Shown here one piece after another: positions 7,433 through 15,673 of a DNA stretch of 64,000 nucleotides; position 1 is the stretch's first letter, and every line of letters starts with the position of its first letter. The DNA is from Brevibacterium sp. (lineage in GTDB: Bacteria; Actinomycetota; Actinomycetes; Actinomycetales; Brevibacteriaceae). The position numbers and the translations under genes were made by a program. The notes beneath the pieces were generated by a model that saw only the letters and a program-made list of their open reading frames with translations, had not been told where the DNA came from and made no database searches. The stretch lies in the NCBI RefSeq assembly GCF_031179145.1, contig NZ_JAPSIB010000003.1, forward strand, positions 1 through 64,000, read 5' to 3'.

Positions 7433-8404
7433 ATGACCACCATCGAAGGAATTGTTCCTGTTGCCCCTACAGCCTTCACCGATGGTGAAGAGCTGGATCT
7501 GGAGGGCCAGCAGCGCATCGTGGACTTCCTCGTCGACGCCGAAGTCGACGGCATCTGCATCCTGGCCAACTATTCCGAGCAGTTCTCGCTGACGGACGAG
7601 GAACGCCACCAAGTTCTGACCGCGACGTTGGAACGAGCGGCAGATCGACTGCCGATCTGCGTGACCACCAGCCACTACAGCACGAAGATCGCTGCTCGAC
7701 GGTGTCGGCAGGCGCAGGAGCTGGGGGCGTCCCTGGTTATGCTCATGCCCCCGTTCTTCGGAGCATCGATGAAGGTCGACGAGCAAGGCGTGGTCGAGTA
7801 CTTCAAACGAGTCGCCGATGGGCTGGAGATTCCGGTCATGATCCAGGACGCTCCGATGAGCACGACTCCGATGACCGTAGACCTCATGGCTCGCATAGCC
7901 CGGGAAGTCCCACAGGTGCAGTACGCGAAGATCGAGGTTCCGAGAACTGCCGACAAACTCCGCGGACTCGCCGAGATCGCAGGTCAAGACCTGCCCGGAC
8001 TGTTCGACGGAGAAGAAGCAGTGACCCTGATCCCGGATTTCGACGCCGGTGCGAGAGGAACGATGACGAGCAGCATGATCCCGGATGTGTTGGGCACTGC
8101 GGCACGTGCCCATCTGCGCGGTGACAGGGCCCATGCCGTGGAGATCTGGGAGGAAATGCTGCCTCTCATCCAGTTCGAGAATCGCCAGTGCGGCCTGCTC
8201 GCCACCAAGGTCCTCATGAAGGAAGGCGGCATCCTCTCGAGCGAGCGAACAAGAGCGCCATTCCCAGCGATCCACCCGACGACCCGCAGGCAGCTCGTCG
8301 AACTGGCTCAACGAAAGGACGCTTTCATCCTCAGATGGGCCGGGGAAAGAACCGGACGGACGCACATCCCGAACACCACCGCTGCGGCCGGCGGTTCTGC
8401 CTGA
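7433..8404 (+). CDS. DapA/N-acetylneuraminate lyase-superfamily enzyme, probable keto-deoxy sugar-acid lyase or dehydratase
   Basis: This 323-residue TIM-barrel protein of the dihydrodipicolinate synthase superfamily has the N-terminal VPVAPTAFTDGEELD, GICILANYSEQFSLTDEER and LVMLMPPFF motifs. The Schiff-base lysine is K166 in YAKIEVP. The usual catalytic tyrosine of the YNxP motif is replaced: the segment reads MIQDAP, with Gln at position 138. Such replacement occurs in family branches that act as sugar-acid dehydratases or non-pyruvate lyases rather than true DapA. Its place between the IclR regulator and a transporter, opposite a UxaA-type dehydratase, suggests it converts the 2-keto-3-deoxy acid made by that enzyme. 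Cleavage versus dehydration cannot be decided. Start: ATG after GAGGAG. Confidence 0.85.
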   Translation: MTTIEGIVPVAPTAFTDGEELDLEGQQRIVDFLVDAEVDGICILANYSEQFSLTDEERHQVLTATLERAADRLPICVTTSHYSTKIAARRCRQAQELGASLVMLMPPFFGASMKVDEQGVVEYFKRVADGLEIPVMIQDAPMSTTPMTVDLMARIAREVPQVQYAKIEVPRTADKLRGLAEIAGQDLPGLFDGEEAVTLIPDFDAGARGTMTSSMIPDVLGTAARAHLRGDRAHAVEIWEEMLPLIQFENRQCGLLATKVLMKEGGILSSERTRAPFPAIHPTTRRQLVELAQRKDAFILRWAGERTGRTHIPNTTAAAGGSA

Positions 8405-8472
8405 GCCGTCCCCGCCCTCGAATTCGCCACCACGTCCACGAGAAACAACGGAATTCACAAAGGAGTGCTTCC

Positions 8473-9894
8473 ATGTCCTACTCGCCTGGAGCGACAGACA
8501 AGCAGTCAACGGCCCCGAACGACCCCTACACTCTGCGCGCGGAGGACATCAAGGAACCGCCCAAAGGCTGGGTGGGGAGCCTGAAGTATCTCGGCCCGGG
8601 AATCATCACGAGCGCATCGATCGTCGGTTCCGGCGAACTGATCGCCACCACGGCCCTCGGCGCTCAGGCCGGATTCGTCCTGCTGTGGATGGTCGTCCTG
8701 TCGACGACCGTCAAAGTCGCCGTTCAGGTCGAATTGGCCCGATGGACGATCACGACAGGAGAACCGGGTCTGACCGGCTTCAACCGCGTGCCGCCCCGGT
8801 TCGGTCGGACGGGATGGATCTCATTCCTGTGGCTGCTGATGGCCCTGAGCAAGATCGTCCAAATGGGCGGCATCGTCGGCGGCACTGCGGCCGCGATGAG
8901 CATCATGATCCCGATCGGCTCGGATCCCCTCAGCCCACTCTCCCTCGGGGTCTGGACCGCGATCATCGTCATCGGGTCCATCGCCATGTTGTGGTCGAAC
9001 AGATATGGTCTCATCGAGCGCATCGCAACCGTTCTCATCGTCACCTTCTCGATTGCGACGATCGGACTGGCCCTCTCCCTCCCCTTCACTCCGTTCCCCT
9101 ACGGCCTCAGCGATGTCGCCGGTGGGCTCACTTTCCACCTGCCCCTGGGAATGATCGGCATCGCCGTGGCGATGTTCGGCCTGACGGGAGTGGGTGCCGA
9201 TGAGATCGCCTTCTACACCTATTGGTGTGTGGAGAAGGGCTACGCGCGCTACACCGGACCGAACGACGGTTCTCAGGAGTGGGTCGATCGGGCGAACGGT
9301 TGGATCGGGGTCATGCAGAAGGACGCATTCATTTCGTGGATCATCTACACCCTCGGGACGATCGCCTTCTACATCATGGGCGCCGCGGTGCTCCACCCCC
9401 AGGGTCTGATCCCCGAGGGCAATGAGATGATCACCACTCTGTCTCAGATGTACACCGACGCGATCGGCAGCTGGGCCGGGGTCATCTTCCTCATCTGCGC
9501 GGTCGCCGTGCTCGGCTCGACGCTGTGGGCGGCCATTCCGTCGCATGCCCGGATGTGGACGAACTTCCTGGCGAACACGGGCGTCCTCGACTGGAAGGAT
9601 CCGAGTGCCCGGAACAGGTGGCTGCGATTCTTCACTGTCCTCCTGCCTGTCCTCTGGGGAATCCTCTTCCTCGTTGTGAGTTCACCGGTAGTGATGATCA
9701 CGATCGGCGGCATCGCCACCGGTATCTTCCTTCTGGCTGTCGTCATCGGCACCTGGTACCTGCGGAGGACGGAGACCGACGACCGAGTCAAGGGCGGCAG
9801 AGGGTTCGCGGTCTTCCTCGTCATCTCGTCCGTGGCGATCGGACTCGTCGGCGTCTACACCGCGCTCAACGCTCTGGGGGTCGAACTCGGCTGA
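8473..9894 (+). CDS. Nramp-superfamily membrane transporter lacking the canonical metal-binding motifs
   Basis: The protein has 473 residues and about 11-12 membrane helices of the Nramp (LeuT-fold) type, starting LKYLGPGIITSASIVGSGEL. In metal-transporting Nramps helix 1 holds DPGN and helix 6 holds MPHN; here the equivalent stretches read SIVGSGE and LTGVGADE, so the metal ligands are absent. The gene lies 68 bp downstream of the lyase with AAAGGAG before its ATG, so it is probably the transporter of the sugar-acid unit. The family name alone would suggest Mn2+ or Fe2+ uptake, which the missing residues argue against. An organic acid substrate is inferred from context only. The stop lies within the right direct repeat. 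Confidence 0.85.
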   Translation: MSYSPGATDKQSTAPNDPYTLRAEDIKEPPKGWVGSLKYLGPGIITSASIVGSGELIATTALGAQAGFVLLWMVVLSTTVKVAVQVELARWTITTGEPGLTGFNRVPPRFGRTGWISFLWLLMALSKIVQMGGIVGGTAAAMSIMIPIGSDPLSPLSLGVWTAIIVIGSIAMLWSNRYGLIERIATVLIVTFSIATIGLALSLPFTPFPYGLSDVAGGLTFHLPLGMIGIAVAMFGLTGVGADEIAFYTYWCVEKGYARYTGPNDGSQEWVDRANGWIGVMQKDAFISWIIYTLGTIAFYIMGAAVLHPQGLIPEGNEMITTLSQMYTDAIGSWAGVIFLICAVAVLGSTLWAAIPSHARMWTNFLANTGVLDWKDPSARNRWLRFFTVLLPVLWGILFLVVSSPVVMITIGGIATGIFLLAVVIGTWYLRRTETDDRVKGGRGFAVFLVISSVAIGLVGVYTALNALGVELG

Positions 9895-9921
9895 GCGACG
9901 CTCGGCGCCGGCCTACCGGAA
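9892..9921. repeat. Right copy of the 30-bp direct repeat
   Basis: This copy is 28/30 identical to 4643-4672. It includes the Nramp-like stop codon (9892-9894) and the 3' end of paaG (stop complement at 9913-9915). The 18-bp gap between these convergent stops lies wholly inside the repeat. Confidence 0.8.
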
Positions 9922-10722
9922 CTTCGGGGGACGGCGTTCCTGAAAGGCTCTGAAGCCTTCCGCATAGTCGGGGGTGTGACGCGCGGCTTCCTGCAGCTGT
10001 GCCTCCTCGGCGAGGACCTGCGCAAGCGGAGGCCGCTCGTCGGCGAGGGTCCGGACGAACCCCTTCTCCATCGCGTATGCCTGCGCCGGTCCGGACACGA
10101 TCCGCTCCAGCTTCTCGTCCACGAACTCCCGCAGGTTCGCTGCGGGAACTGCGCGGGAGACGATGCCGGCGGCGGCCGCCTCGGCGCCGGTGATGAAATC
10201 ACCCGTGACGATGAGGTCCATCGTCCGGTGATAGCCCAACCTGTCGAGGAAGATGTGATGGGCGCCGGAGTCGAGCATCGCACCGATCGCGGCGAACGGG
10301 GAGCCGAATTTCGCGGTCTCGGCCGCGTAGACGATGTCCGCGGCGGCGGCGAGTCCGTACCCCAGTCCGAGCGCCGCACCCTGGACTTCGGCGATGACGG
10401 GGATCGGCAGCGCCCGGATGGACGCGAACACCGGGGAGAACACCTCGGCGAGGAACTCCCGGGCGTCATCGGTCTCGACGTCGATACCTGCGATGTCGCG
10501 GCCGGAGCAGAAGACTGTGCCCTCGCCACGAATGAGCAGGGCGCGGACCCCGGTGCCCGGCTGGGCGGCTTCGCTGGTGAACTGAACGACTTCCCCGGCG
10601 ATCTGAGCGACCGCATCGCCGATGCTGCGCAGGTTCGCAGCATTCAGCGCGTTGCGCGACTCCGGGCCGTCGAGGATGATCGTCGCCACCTGCCCCGCCC
10701 GTTCGAATTTGATCTCGGTCAT
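9913..10722 (-). CDS. paaG: Enoyl-CoA hydratase/isomerase, probable PaaG (ring-epoxide isomerase)
   Basis: This 269-residue crotonase-fold protein has the substrate-pocket start DGPESRNALNAANL, the oxyanion region RGEGTVFCSGRDI and the second oxyanion loop VQGAALGLGYGLAAAADIVYA. Family knowledge: PaaG isomerises ring-1,2-epoxyphenylacetyl-CoA to the oxepin and later shifts the double bond in beta-oxidation. It is the last gene of the minus-strand paa group, 9 bp after the 3-hydroxyacyl-CoA dehydrogenase. Which of the two crotonase genes here is PaaG and which PaaF rests on order and resemblance; the pair could be swapped. Its last codons lie in the direct repeat that ends the sugar-acid unit. 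Confidence 0.8.
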   Translation of the reverse strand: MTEIKFERAGQVATIILDGPESRNALNAANLRSIGDAVAQIAGEVVQFTSEAAQPGTGVRALLIRGEGTVFCSGRDIAGIDVETDDAREFLAEVFSPVFASIRALPIPVIAEVQGAALGLGYGLAAAADIVYAAETAKFGSPFAAIGAMLDSGAHHIFLDRLGYHRTMDLIVTGDFITGAEAAAAGIVSRAVPAANLREFVDEKLERIVSGPAQAYAMEKGFVRTLADERPPLAQVLAEEAQLQEAARHTPDYAEGFRAFQERRPPKFR

Positions 10723-10731
10723 CGTCTCACC

Positions 10732-11586
10732 TCACCACTCGTAGAACCCCTGGCCGGTCTTGCGCCCCAATTGACCTGCGGCGACCTTGTCCCGCAGGAG
10801 CTGCGGGGGCGCGAAGCGGGGCCCGAGCTCGCGTTCGAGGTGCTCGGCGATGCCCAGCCGCACGTCGAGACCGACGATGTCCGTGGTCTTCAGCGGGCCC
10901 ATGGGATGCCGGTAGCCCAGCGTCATCGCGGTGTCGATGTCCGCAGCACTCGCGACCCCCTCCTCGACCATCCGGATCGCTTCGAGCGCCAGGGCCACGC
11001 CGAGGCGGGAGGAGGCGAATCCGGGTGAGTCCTGGACGGTGATGGCGGTCTTGCCGAGTGCCTCGACCCAGGTCTTCGCCGCCGAGGCGAGCTCCGGCCG
11101 GGTCTGCGAGCCGACGACCACCTCGACGAGATCGCTGACGGGCACGGGGTTGAAGAAGTGGAGGCCGATGAGGGCATCCGGGCGGGGCAGCGCCTGGGCG
11201 AGTTCGTCGATCGAGAGGGAGCTCGTGTTCGTGCCGATGCTCGCCGCGGGTGCGTACTTGGCGATCGCGGCCAGGACCTGCTTCTTGAGTTCGACGTCCT
11301 CGGGGACAGCCTCGATGACGAGGAGCGCCTGGTCGAGCAGGGTCGGATCGCGCACGACCTCGACCGTTCCGGGAACCTCGATGCCCTTCGAGACGGACTT
11401 CTCGATCGAGGAGTCGATCCTCTCCCGCGCCGCGGTCACCGACTCCTCGGCGTTCTCGATGACGATCACGCGGGCGCCGGCGGCGGCGAAGGCGTGCGCG
11501 ATTCCGCCGCCCATCCGTCCTCCGCCGTAGACTCCCACCGTCTCGGGAACCCGCGACGTCGCCTCGACGCCGGGTGTTTCGCTCAT
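10732..11586 (-). CDS. paaH: 3-hydroxyacyl-CoA dehydrogenase, probable PaaH
   Basis: The protein has 284 residues. The N-terminal NAD-binding domain starts VGVYGGGRMGGGIAHAFAAAG (GxGxxG), followed by TNTSSLSIDELAQALPRPD, GLHFFNPVPVSDLVEVV with the catalytic His, and the C-terminal DSPGFASSRLGVALALEAI and GYRHPMGPLKTTDIVGLDV. This is the standard 3-hydroxybutyryl-CoA dehydrogenase form. In phenylacetate breakdown PaaH oxidises 3-hydroxyadipyl-CoA. The ATG shares one base with the stop of the preceding crotonase gene (TGATG), showing coupled translation. The enzyme ends VAAGQLGRKTGQGFYEW, as usual for the family. Confidence 0.88.
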   Translation of the reverse strand: MSETPGVEATSRVPETVGVYGGGRMGGGIAHAFAAAGARVIVIENAEESVTAARERIDSSIEKSVSKGIEVPGTVEVVRDPTLLDQALLVIEAVPEDVELKKQVLAAIAKYAPAASIGTNTSSLSIDELAQALPRPDALIGLHFFNPVPVSDLVEVVVGSQTRPELASAAKTWVEALGKTAITVQDSPGFASSRLGVALALEAIRMVEEGVASAADIDTAMTLGYRHPMGPLKTTDIVGLDVRLGIAEHLERELGPRFAPPQLLRDKVAAGQLGRKTGQGFYEW

Positions 11587-12488
11587 CACTGCTCCTTCAT
11601 CGGTGTATCTGCCGCGGACTCTGCGGAAGGGTCGGTGGCGGGTTCTGCCGCGGACTCCGCGGAAGGGTCGGTGGCGCGGGTCGCTCGCTTCGCTTCCCGC
11701 TTGGCGAGGAACCGGCCCATCCGCTCGAACTTCTCCTCCGTTTCGAACAGCACGGCCTGGGCCACGTTGTCGATGAGCGGGTGGGCCTCCCGGGGTGCGT
11801 GGAACGCTGACTTCGTCAGTCTCACGGCCAGGGGAGCGAAGCTCGCGATCCTCTTCGCGAGCGCCTGGCCTGCGGCTTCGAGGTCCTCTGGGTCGACGAC
11901 GTCGTTGAGCAGCCCGATCGTCCGGGCTTCCTCCGCATTCAGCGTCCGGCCGGCCAGGAGAATCTCCTTGGCACGCGGCTCGCCGACCAGCTCCCGCAGC
12001 CTCCAGGCCGCCCCGGCCGCGGCGAGGATTCCCAGGCCCGCCTCGGGGTTGCCGATCTTCGTCGACGGCGTTCCGATCCGGAAGTCGCAGGCGAAGGCGA
12101 GTTCTGCCCCACCGCCGAGGGCGTAGCCCTCGACCAGGGCGATGACCGGCATCGGCAGCTCCTGGATCCGGTTGAAGATCTTGGAATTGATCCCGGCCAG
12201 CGCGTCCTCGCGTCGCCGCTCGCGCAGCTGCGCGATGTCGGCGCCGGCGGCGAAGGTCCCACCGGTTCCGGTCAGGATCGCCACCCGCGGATCGGCCTCG
12301 AGGTTCCTGCACACCTCGTGGAGGGCGTCGACCATGGTCAGGTCGATCGCGTTGCGGACCTCCGGGCGGTTGAGGCGGATGACGACCCGATCGCCGTGGT
12401 CCTCGACGAGGAGTGGCGAACCGTCGTGTGGATCGCTGTCCCCGCCGAGGTGCGCGTTCCCGTTGGTGCCCTGTTCGCTCCCGCTCAT
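11586..12488 (-). CDS. paaF: Enoyl-CoA hydratase, probable PaaF
   Basis: This 300-residue crotonase has RLNRPEVRNAIDLTMVDAL, TGTGGTFAAGADIAQL and the active-site loop VEGYALGGGAELAFACDFR with NPEAGLGILAAAG after it. Family knowledge: PaaF hydrates 2,3-dehydroadipyl-CoA. The N-terminal 25 residues are hydrophilic and not conserved. The C-terminus holds a tandem duplication, ATDPSAESAAEPATDPSAES, encoded by two 30-bp copies (11611-11640 and 11647-11676, 29/30 identical) separated by 6 bp; this tail lies beyond the normal fold. The gene is 112 bp downstream of paaE, the only sizeable gap in this run, and overlaps paaH by one base. Confidence 0.85.
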   Translation of the reverse strand: MSGSEQGTNGNAHLGGDSDPHDGSPLLVEDHGDRVVIRLNRPEVRNAIDLTMVDALHEVCRNLEADPRVAILTGTGGTFAAGADIAQLRERRREDALAGINSKIFNRIQELPMPVIALVEGYALGGGAELAFACDFRIGTPSTKIGNPEAGLGILAAAGAAWRLRELVGEPRAKEILLAGRTLNAEEARTIGLLNDVVDPEDLEAAGQALAKRIASFAPLAVRLTKSAFHAPREAHPLIDNVAQAVLFETEEKFERMGRFLAKREAKRATRATDPSAESAAEPATDPSAESAADTPMKEQ

Positions 12489-12600
12489 GCCCTGCTCTTT
12501 CTCTCTCGTCTCACCAGCGCTCGTGGTCTCCGCGTGTTCATGCTCTCACCTGTGCTCGTGCTCTCTCCAGCAGCAGCGCCGGACCGCCGGCGAACCGGTG

Positions 12601-13722
12601 TCAGGAGTCGAAGTCGACGATGACCTCGTCGCTGACCGGGAAGGTCTGGCAGGTGAGCACGAAGTTCGCGGCCACCTCGGCGTCCTCGAGGGCGTAGTTG
12701 CGGACCATCTCGACTTCGCCGGCGCACACCTTGGCCCGGCACGTTCCGCACACGCCGCCCTTGCAGGCGAAGGGCAGGTCCGAGCGGCTCTGCTGCGCGG
12801 AGTCGAGGATCGTCGTCCCCCGTGACATCGCCGAGGTGGTCCGGCGTCCGTCGAGCACGATCGTGACCTCACTGGTGGCGCCCTCGACAACCGCGTCCGC
12901 GTGGATGAGCTCGGGCGGGGGCTCGTCGACGTAGAAGAGTTCGAAGTGGATCTTCTCGGGCGGGACGCCGAGTTCGGCGAGCACTTCGCGAGCGTCGCCG
13001 AGCATTCTGAAGGGACCACACAGCCACACATGGTCCATGTCGTGGATGGGCACGAGAACGGTGAGCAGCTGGCGCAGCTTCTCGGCGTCGAGGCGACCGG
13101 AGAAGAGTTCGACCTCACGGGGCTCGCGGGAGAGCACATGGATGAGGTCGAGCTGCTGGTGGCGGGAGTCCTTGAGGTCGGAGAGCTCCTCGGCGAACAT
13201 CACCGAGTTCGTGGTCCGGTTGCCGTAGAGCAGGGTCACGCTCGCGGCCTCGTTGCTCAGCACCGTCGACGCGATCGAGAGCATCGGGGTGATCCCGGAG
13301 CCGGCGGCGATGCACAGGTGCCTGCCGCCGATGCTCGCGTCCGCGCGGAAGCTGCCACTGGGCGGTTGGACCTCGATGGTCTCCCCCGGGCGGACGTCGC
13401 GGACCAGCCAGGTGGAGAACAGTCCGTCCGGGATCTCCCGGACCCCGATGCGCGGATTCGCTCCCGCCGGGGCGCAGATCGAGTAGGAGCGGCGGTGCTC
13501 GACCCCGTCGACGGTTCGCCGCAGGGTCAGTGACTGCCCGGCGGCGAAGTCGAAGAGCTCGGAGTACTCCTCGGGCACATCGAAGGTGACCGCCGCCGAA
13601 TCCTCGGTGAGATGCTCGACGGACTTCACGGTGAGCGGGTAGAAGCTCGAGCGCGAACGCAGGTCGCCGATCCTCTCCTCCATCGAATTCGGGACCTGAT
13701 CGAGCGTGTTCGTCTCGGTCAT
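12601..13722 (-). CDS. paaE: Phenylacetyl-CoA epoxidase subunit E, ferredoxin-type reductase
   Basis: This 373-residue protein has an FAD domain (SLTLRRTVDGVEHRRSYSI with RxYS flavin motif; GLFSTWLVRDVRPG), an NAD domain (GSGITPMLSIASTVL) and a C-terminal plant-type 2Fe-2S domain with CKGGVCGTCRAKVCAG and a later cysteine in FVLTCQTFP. Family knowledge: PaaE passes electrons from NADPH to the PaaAC di-iron monooxygenase. Length and domain order fit the known subunit (about 356 residues). It starts one base after the paaD stop. The cysteines expected for the 2Fe-2S cluster are all present. Confidence 0.95.
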   Translation of the reverse strand: MTETNTLDQVPNSMEERIGDLRSRSSFYPLTVKSVEHLTEDSAAVTFDVPEEYSELFDFAAGQSLTLRRTVDGVEHRRSYSICAPAGANPRIGVREIPDGLFSTWLVRDVRPGETIEVQPPSGSFRADASIGGRHLCIAAGSGITPMLSIASTVLSNEAASVTLLYGNRTTNSVMFAEELSDLKDSRHQQLDLIHVLSREPREVELFSGRLDAEKLRQLLTVLVPIHDMDHVWLCGPFRMLGDAREVLAELGVPPEKIHFELFYVDEPPPELIHADAVVEGATSEVTIVLDGRRTTSAMSRGTTILDSAQQSRSDLPFACKGGVCGTCRAKVCAGEVEMVRNYALEDAEVAANFVLTCQTFPVSDEVIVDFDS

Positions 13723-13723
13723 C

Positions 13724-14263
13724 TCAGATCTCCTTCACGTGTTCGAACGGCTCGAGGCAGCCCCGGCACTGGTACATCGCCTTGCAGGCGGTCGGGCCGA
13801 ACTCGGAGGTCAGTCTGACGTTCGCGGAACCGCACAAGGTGCAGTGGACGTCCCTCTGCGTGGGCAGCAGGGTCAGCGCGACGGGACCGGTCCGCCGAGG
13901 TGCCGCCCCGGGAGGAGAGATTCCGGCGACGGCGAGCGCCTGGCGCCCCTTCTCGGTGATCCAGTCGCTCGTCCACGCCGGTGTCAGGGACACTTGCACC
14001 TCGGCGTCGGGAAAGCCCGCGTCCTGAAGCTCGCGCTGGAGGTCGTCGCGCATCGTCGCCATGGCGGGGCAGCCGCTGTAGGTCGGGGTGATGGTGGTGA
14101 CGACGCGTCCGTCCTCGAGGCTGACGTCCCGCAGGACGCCGATGTCGACGAGGGTGAGCATCGGCATCTCCGGGTCCGTGACTCGAGCCGCGGCGGCCCG
14201 GGCGCGCGCGAGCGTGTCGGTCTCGAGTGTCACAGCGCGGTCGGTTTCGAGTGTCACGGTCAC
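13724..14263 (-). CDS. paaD: Phenylacetyl-CoA epoxidase assembly factor PaaD
   Basis: The protein has about 179 residues: an MIP18/DUF59 domain (ARVTDPEMPMLTLVDIGVL, TPTYSGCPAM) and a C-terminal zinc-ribbon-like part with CTLC, AC and CRGC cysteines. Family knowledge: PaaD helps mature the iron site of the epoxidase. The start chosen is the GTG that overlaps the paaC stop (GTGA); GTG codons at 14266, 14257 and 14236 are possible. The N-terminus contains a tandem VTLETD duplication (VTLETDRAVTLETD), encoded by a nearly exact DNA repeat, which makes the exact start harder to judge. Confidence 0.92.
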   Translation of the reverse strand: MTVTLETDRAVTLETDTLARARAAAARVTDPEMPMLTLVDIGVLRDVSLEDGRVVTTITPTYSGCPAMATMRDDLQRELQDAGFPDAEVQVSLTPAWTSDWITEKGRQALAVAGISPPGAAPRRTGPVALTLLPTQRDVHCTLCGSANVRLTSEFGPTACKAMYQCRGCLEPFEHVKEI

Positions 14264-15306
14264 CACTGCCCCCTCGGATGGGCGCGGGCGACGACCTGCA
14301 TCTCGGCGAGCATTCTGCTCAGCGCCTCGGTGTGGAGGCCATCGCGGCCCTTCTTCCCGCGAACTCCGGCCAGGGCGCCGCGTTCGGGGCGGTCGAGTCC
14401 GCCGGCGGCGAAGACCTGTTCGATGATGACGTCGACCTCGCCCTCGATCTCGGCGGGGTTGACCCCGATGCCGGCAGCGGCGACGGCGGATTCGACCGGG
14501 TGGGTCTCGAAGAGCTCGGCCCACAGCGGCCAGAGTCCGTTCAGGGCGGCGATCACGCGACGCCGCGACTCCTCTGTGCCCTGAGCCAGGGTGAGCACCC
14601 ACCGGGCGGCGAAGTCCCGGTGGTAGGACATCTCCTTGACGCCCTTGACCGCGATCGCCGACAGCACGGAGTCCTTGCTGGCCTGAAGCTTCTCGAAGAT
14701 CGCCAGTCGCCAGGTGGAGAAGATGAGGATCTTGGCGACCGCCTCGGCGAAGTCACCGTTCGGGACCTCGGCGAGGCGGACGTTGCGGAAGTCCAGGTCC
14801 TCGCGGAAGAACGCGAGCCGGTCCTCGTCGGGCACGGGTGAATCCTCGGGCAGCTGCGGGACGAGACCGGGGTCGGCTGCGGCAGCCCGCGCGAGCAGCA
14901 GCCTGGCCTGGCCGAGCAGGTCCAGCGCGATGTTCGCCAGCGCAATGTCCTCTTCGAGGTCGGGCGCGTTCGAGCACCATTCCGAGATCCGCTGGGAGAA
15001 GACGAGTGCGTCGTCGCCGAGCATCAGGCAGTAGGCGGCGAGCTCATCGGCGTCGACTCCCTCGGGAACGGTGGTTTCGACGCCGGCGAGGGGGTCCTCG
15101 AAATCGGTGCCGAAGGCCCAGTGGGCGTCGTTGACGAGCAGTCCCGAGTAGGCATTGTCGTGATCGTCGTGGTCGACGTGGATCTCCGGCTCGGGGCCGG
15201 AGGAGGCATGGCTCGGGGCAGAGGCGTCAGGTGCTGAGGCGTCGGGCGCTGAAGCGCGATCGGGTGTGGAGGCGTCGGGCGCTGAGGCGGGATCGGGTGA
15301 GGTCAT
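14260..15306 (-). CDS. paaC: Phenylacetyl-CoA epoxidase subunit C (structural ferritin-like subunit)
   Basis: The core, from about residue 50, is the PaaC ferritin-like subunit: AYCLMLGDDALVFSQRISEW, LEEDIALANIALDLLGQAR, FSTWRLAIFEKL and KEMSYHRDFAARWVLTL. PaaC pairs with PaaA in the monooxygenase core without holding the catalytic di-iron site. The first 50 residues are an unusual acidic Ala/Ser/Pro/Asp stretch (repeats of APDAS) followed by VDHDDHDN, absent from typical PaaC. The ATG at 15306 lies 6 bp after GAGGAG; another ATG three bases upstream is closer to that site. The gene overlaps the paaB stop region by spacing only and its own stop overlaps paaD. Confidence 0.93.
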   Translation of the reverse strand: MTSPDPASAPDASTPDRASAPDASAPDASAPSHASSGPEPEIHVDHDDHDNAYSGLLVNDAHWAFGTDFEDPLAGVETTVPEGVDADELAAYCLMLGDDALVFSQRISEWCSNAPDLEEDIALANIALDLLGQARLLLARAAAADPGLVPQLPEDSPVPDEDRLAFFREDLDFRNVRLAEVPNGDFAEAVAKILIFSTWRLAIFEKLQASKDSVLSAIAVKGVKEMSYHRDFAARWVLTLAQGTEESRRRVIAALNGLWPLWAELFETHPVESAVAAAGIGVNPAEIEGEVDVIIEQVFAAGGLDRPERGALAGVRGKKGRDGLHTEALSRMLAEMQVVARAHPRGQW

Positions 15307-15316
15307 CATCGTCTCC

Positions 15317-15673
15317 TCACATGTGCGGGACATCGGCGGGGATGTCGTAGAAGGTGGGATGCCGGTAGACCTTGTCGCCGCTGGGGGCGAACATGGGGTC
15401 CTTCTCGTCCGGGCTCGAGGCGGTGATCTCGGAGGAGCGGACGACCCAGATGCTCACGCCTTCGTTCCGGCGGGTGTAGACATCGCGGGCGTGCCGGATG
15501 GCCAGCTGGTCGTCGGGGGCGTGGAGGGAGCCGACGTGGACGTGGTTGAGTCCGCGCTTTCCGCGGACGAAGACCTCGTAGAGCGGCCATTCGCCGCGCG
15601 GCGTGCTCGTCTCGCTCCCCGTCGTGTCCGTCTCGCCCTTCGGCGCCGAGGCGGGGGTCGGGTTCTCGCTCAT
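15317..15673 (-). CDS. paaB: Phenylacetyl-CoA epoxidase subunit B
   Basis: This 118-residue protein has [25 protein letters not shown] and [25 protein letters not shown] segments (read as [16 protein letters not shown]), which identify PaaB. It ends DVPHM, as common in the family ([14 protein letters not shown]). Family knowledge: PaaB bridges PaaAC heterodimers in the epoxidase complex. About 25 extra N-terminal residues are hydrophilic. The ATG overlaps the paaA stop as ATGA, so the two are translated in coupled fashion. Confidence 0.95.
   Translation of the reverse strand: MSENPTPASAPKGETDTTGSETSTPRGEWPLYEVFVRGKRGLNHVHVGSLHAPDDQLAIRHARDVYTRRNEGVSIWVVRSSEITASSPDEKDPMFAPSGDKVYRHPTFYDIPADVPHM

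Noticed and set aside
8473-9894. Annotation as a Mn2+/Fe2+ transporter from family name alone
   Set aside because: The metal-ligand motifs DPGN and MPHN are absent, so metal transport should not be claimed.
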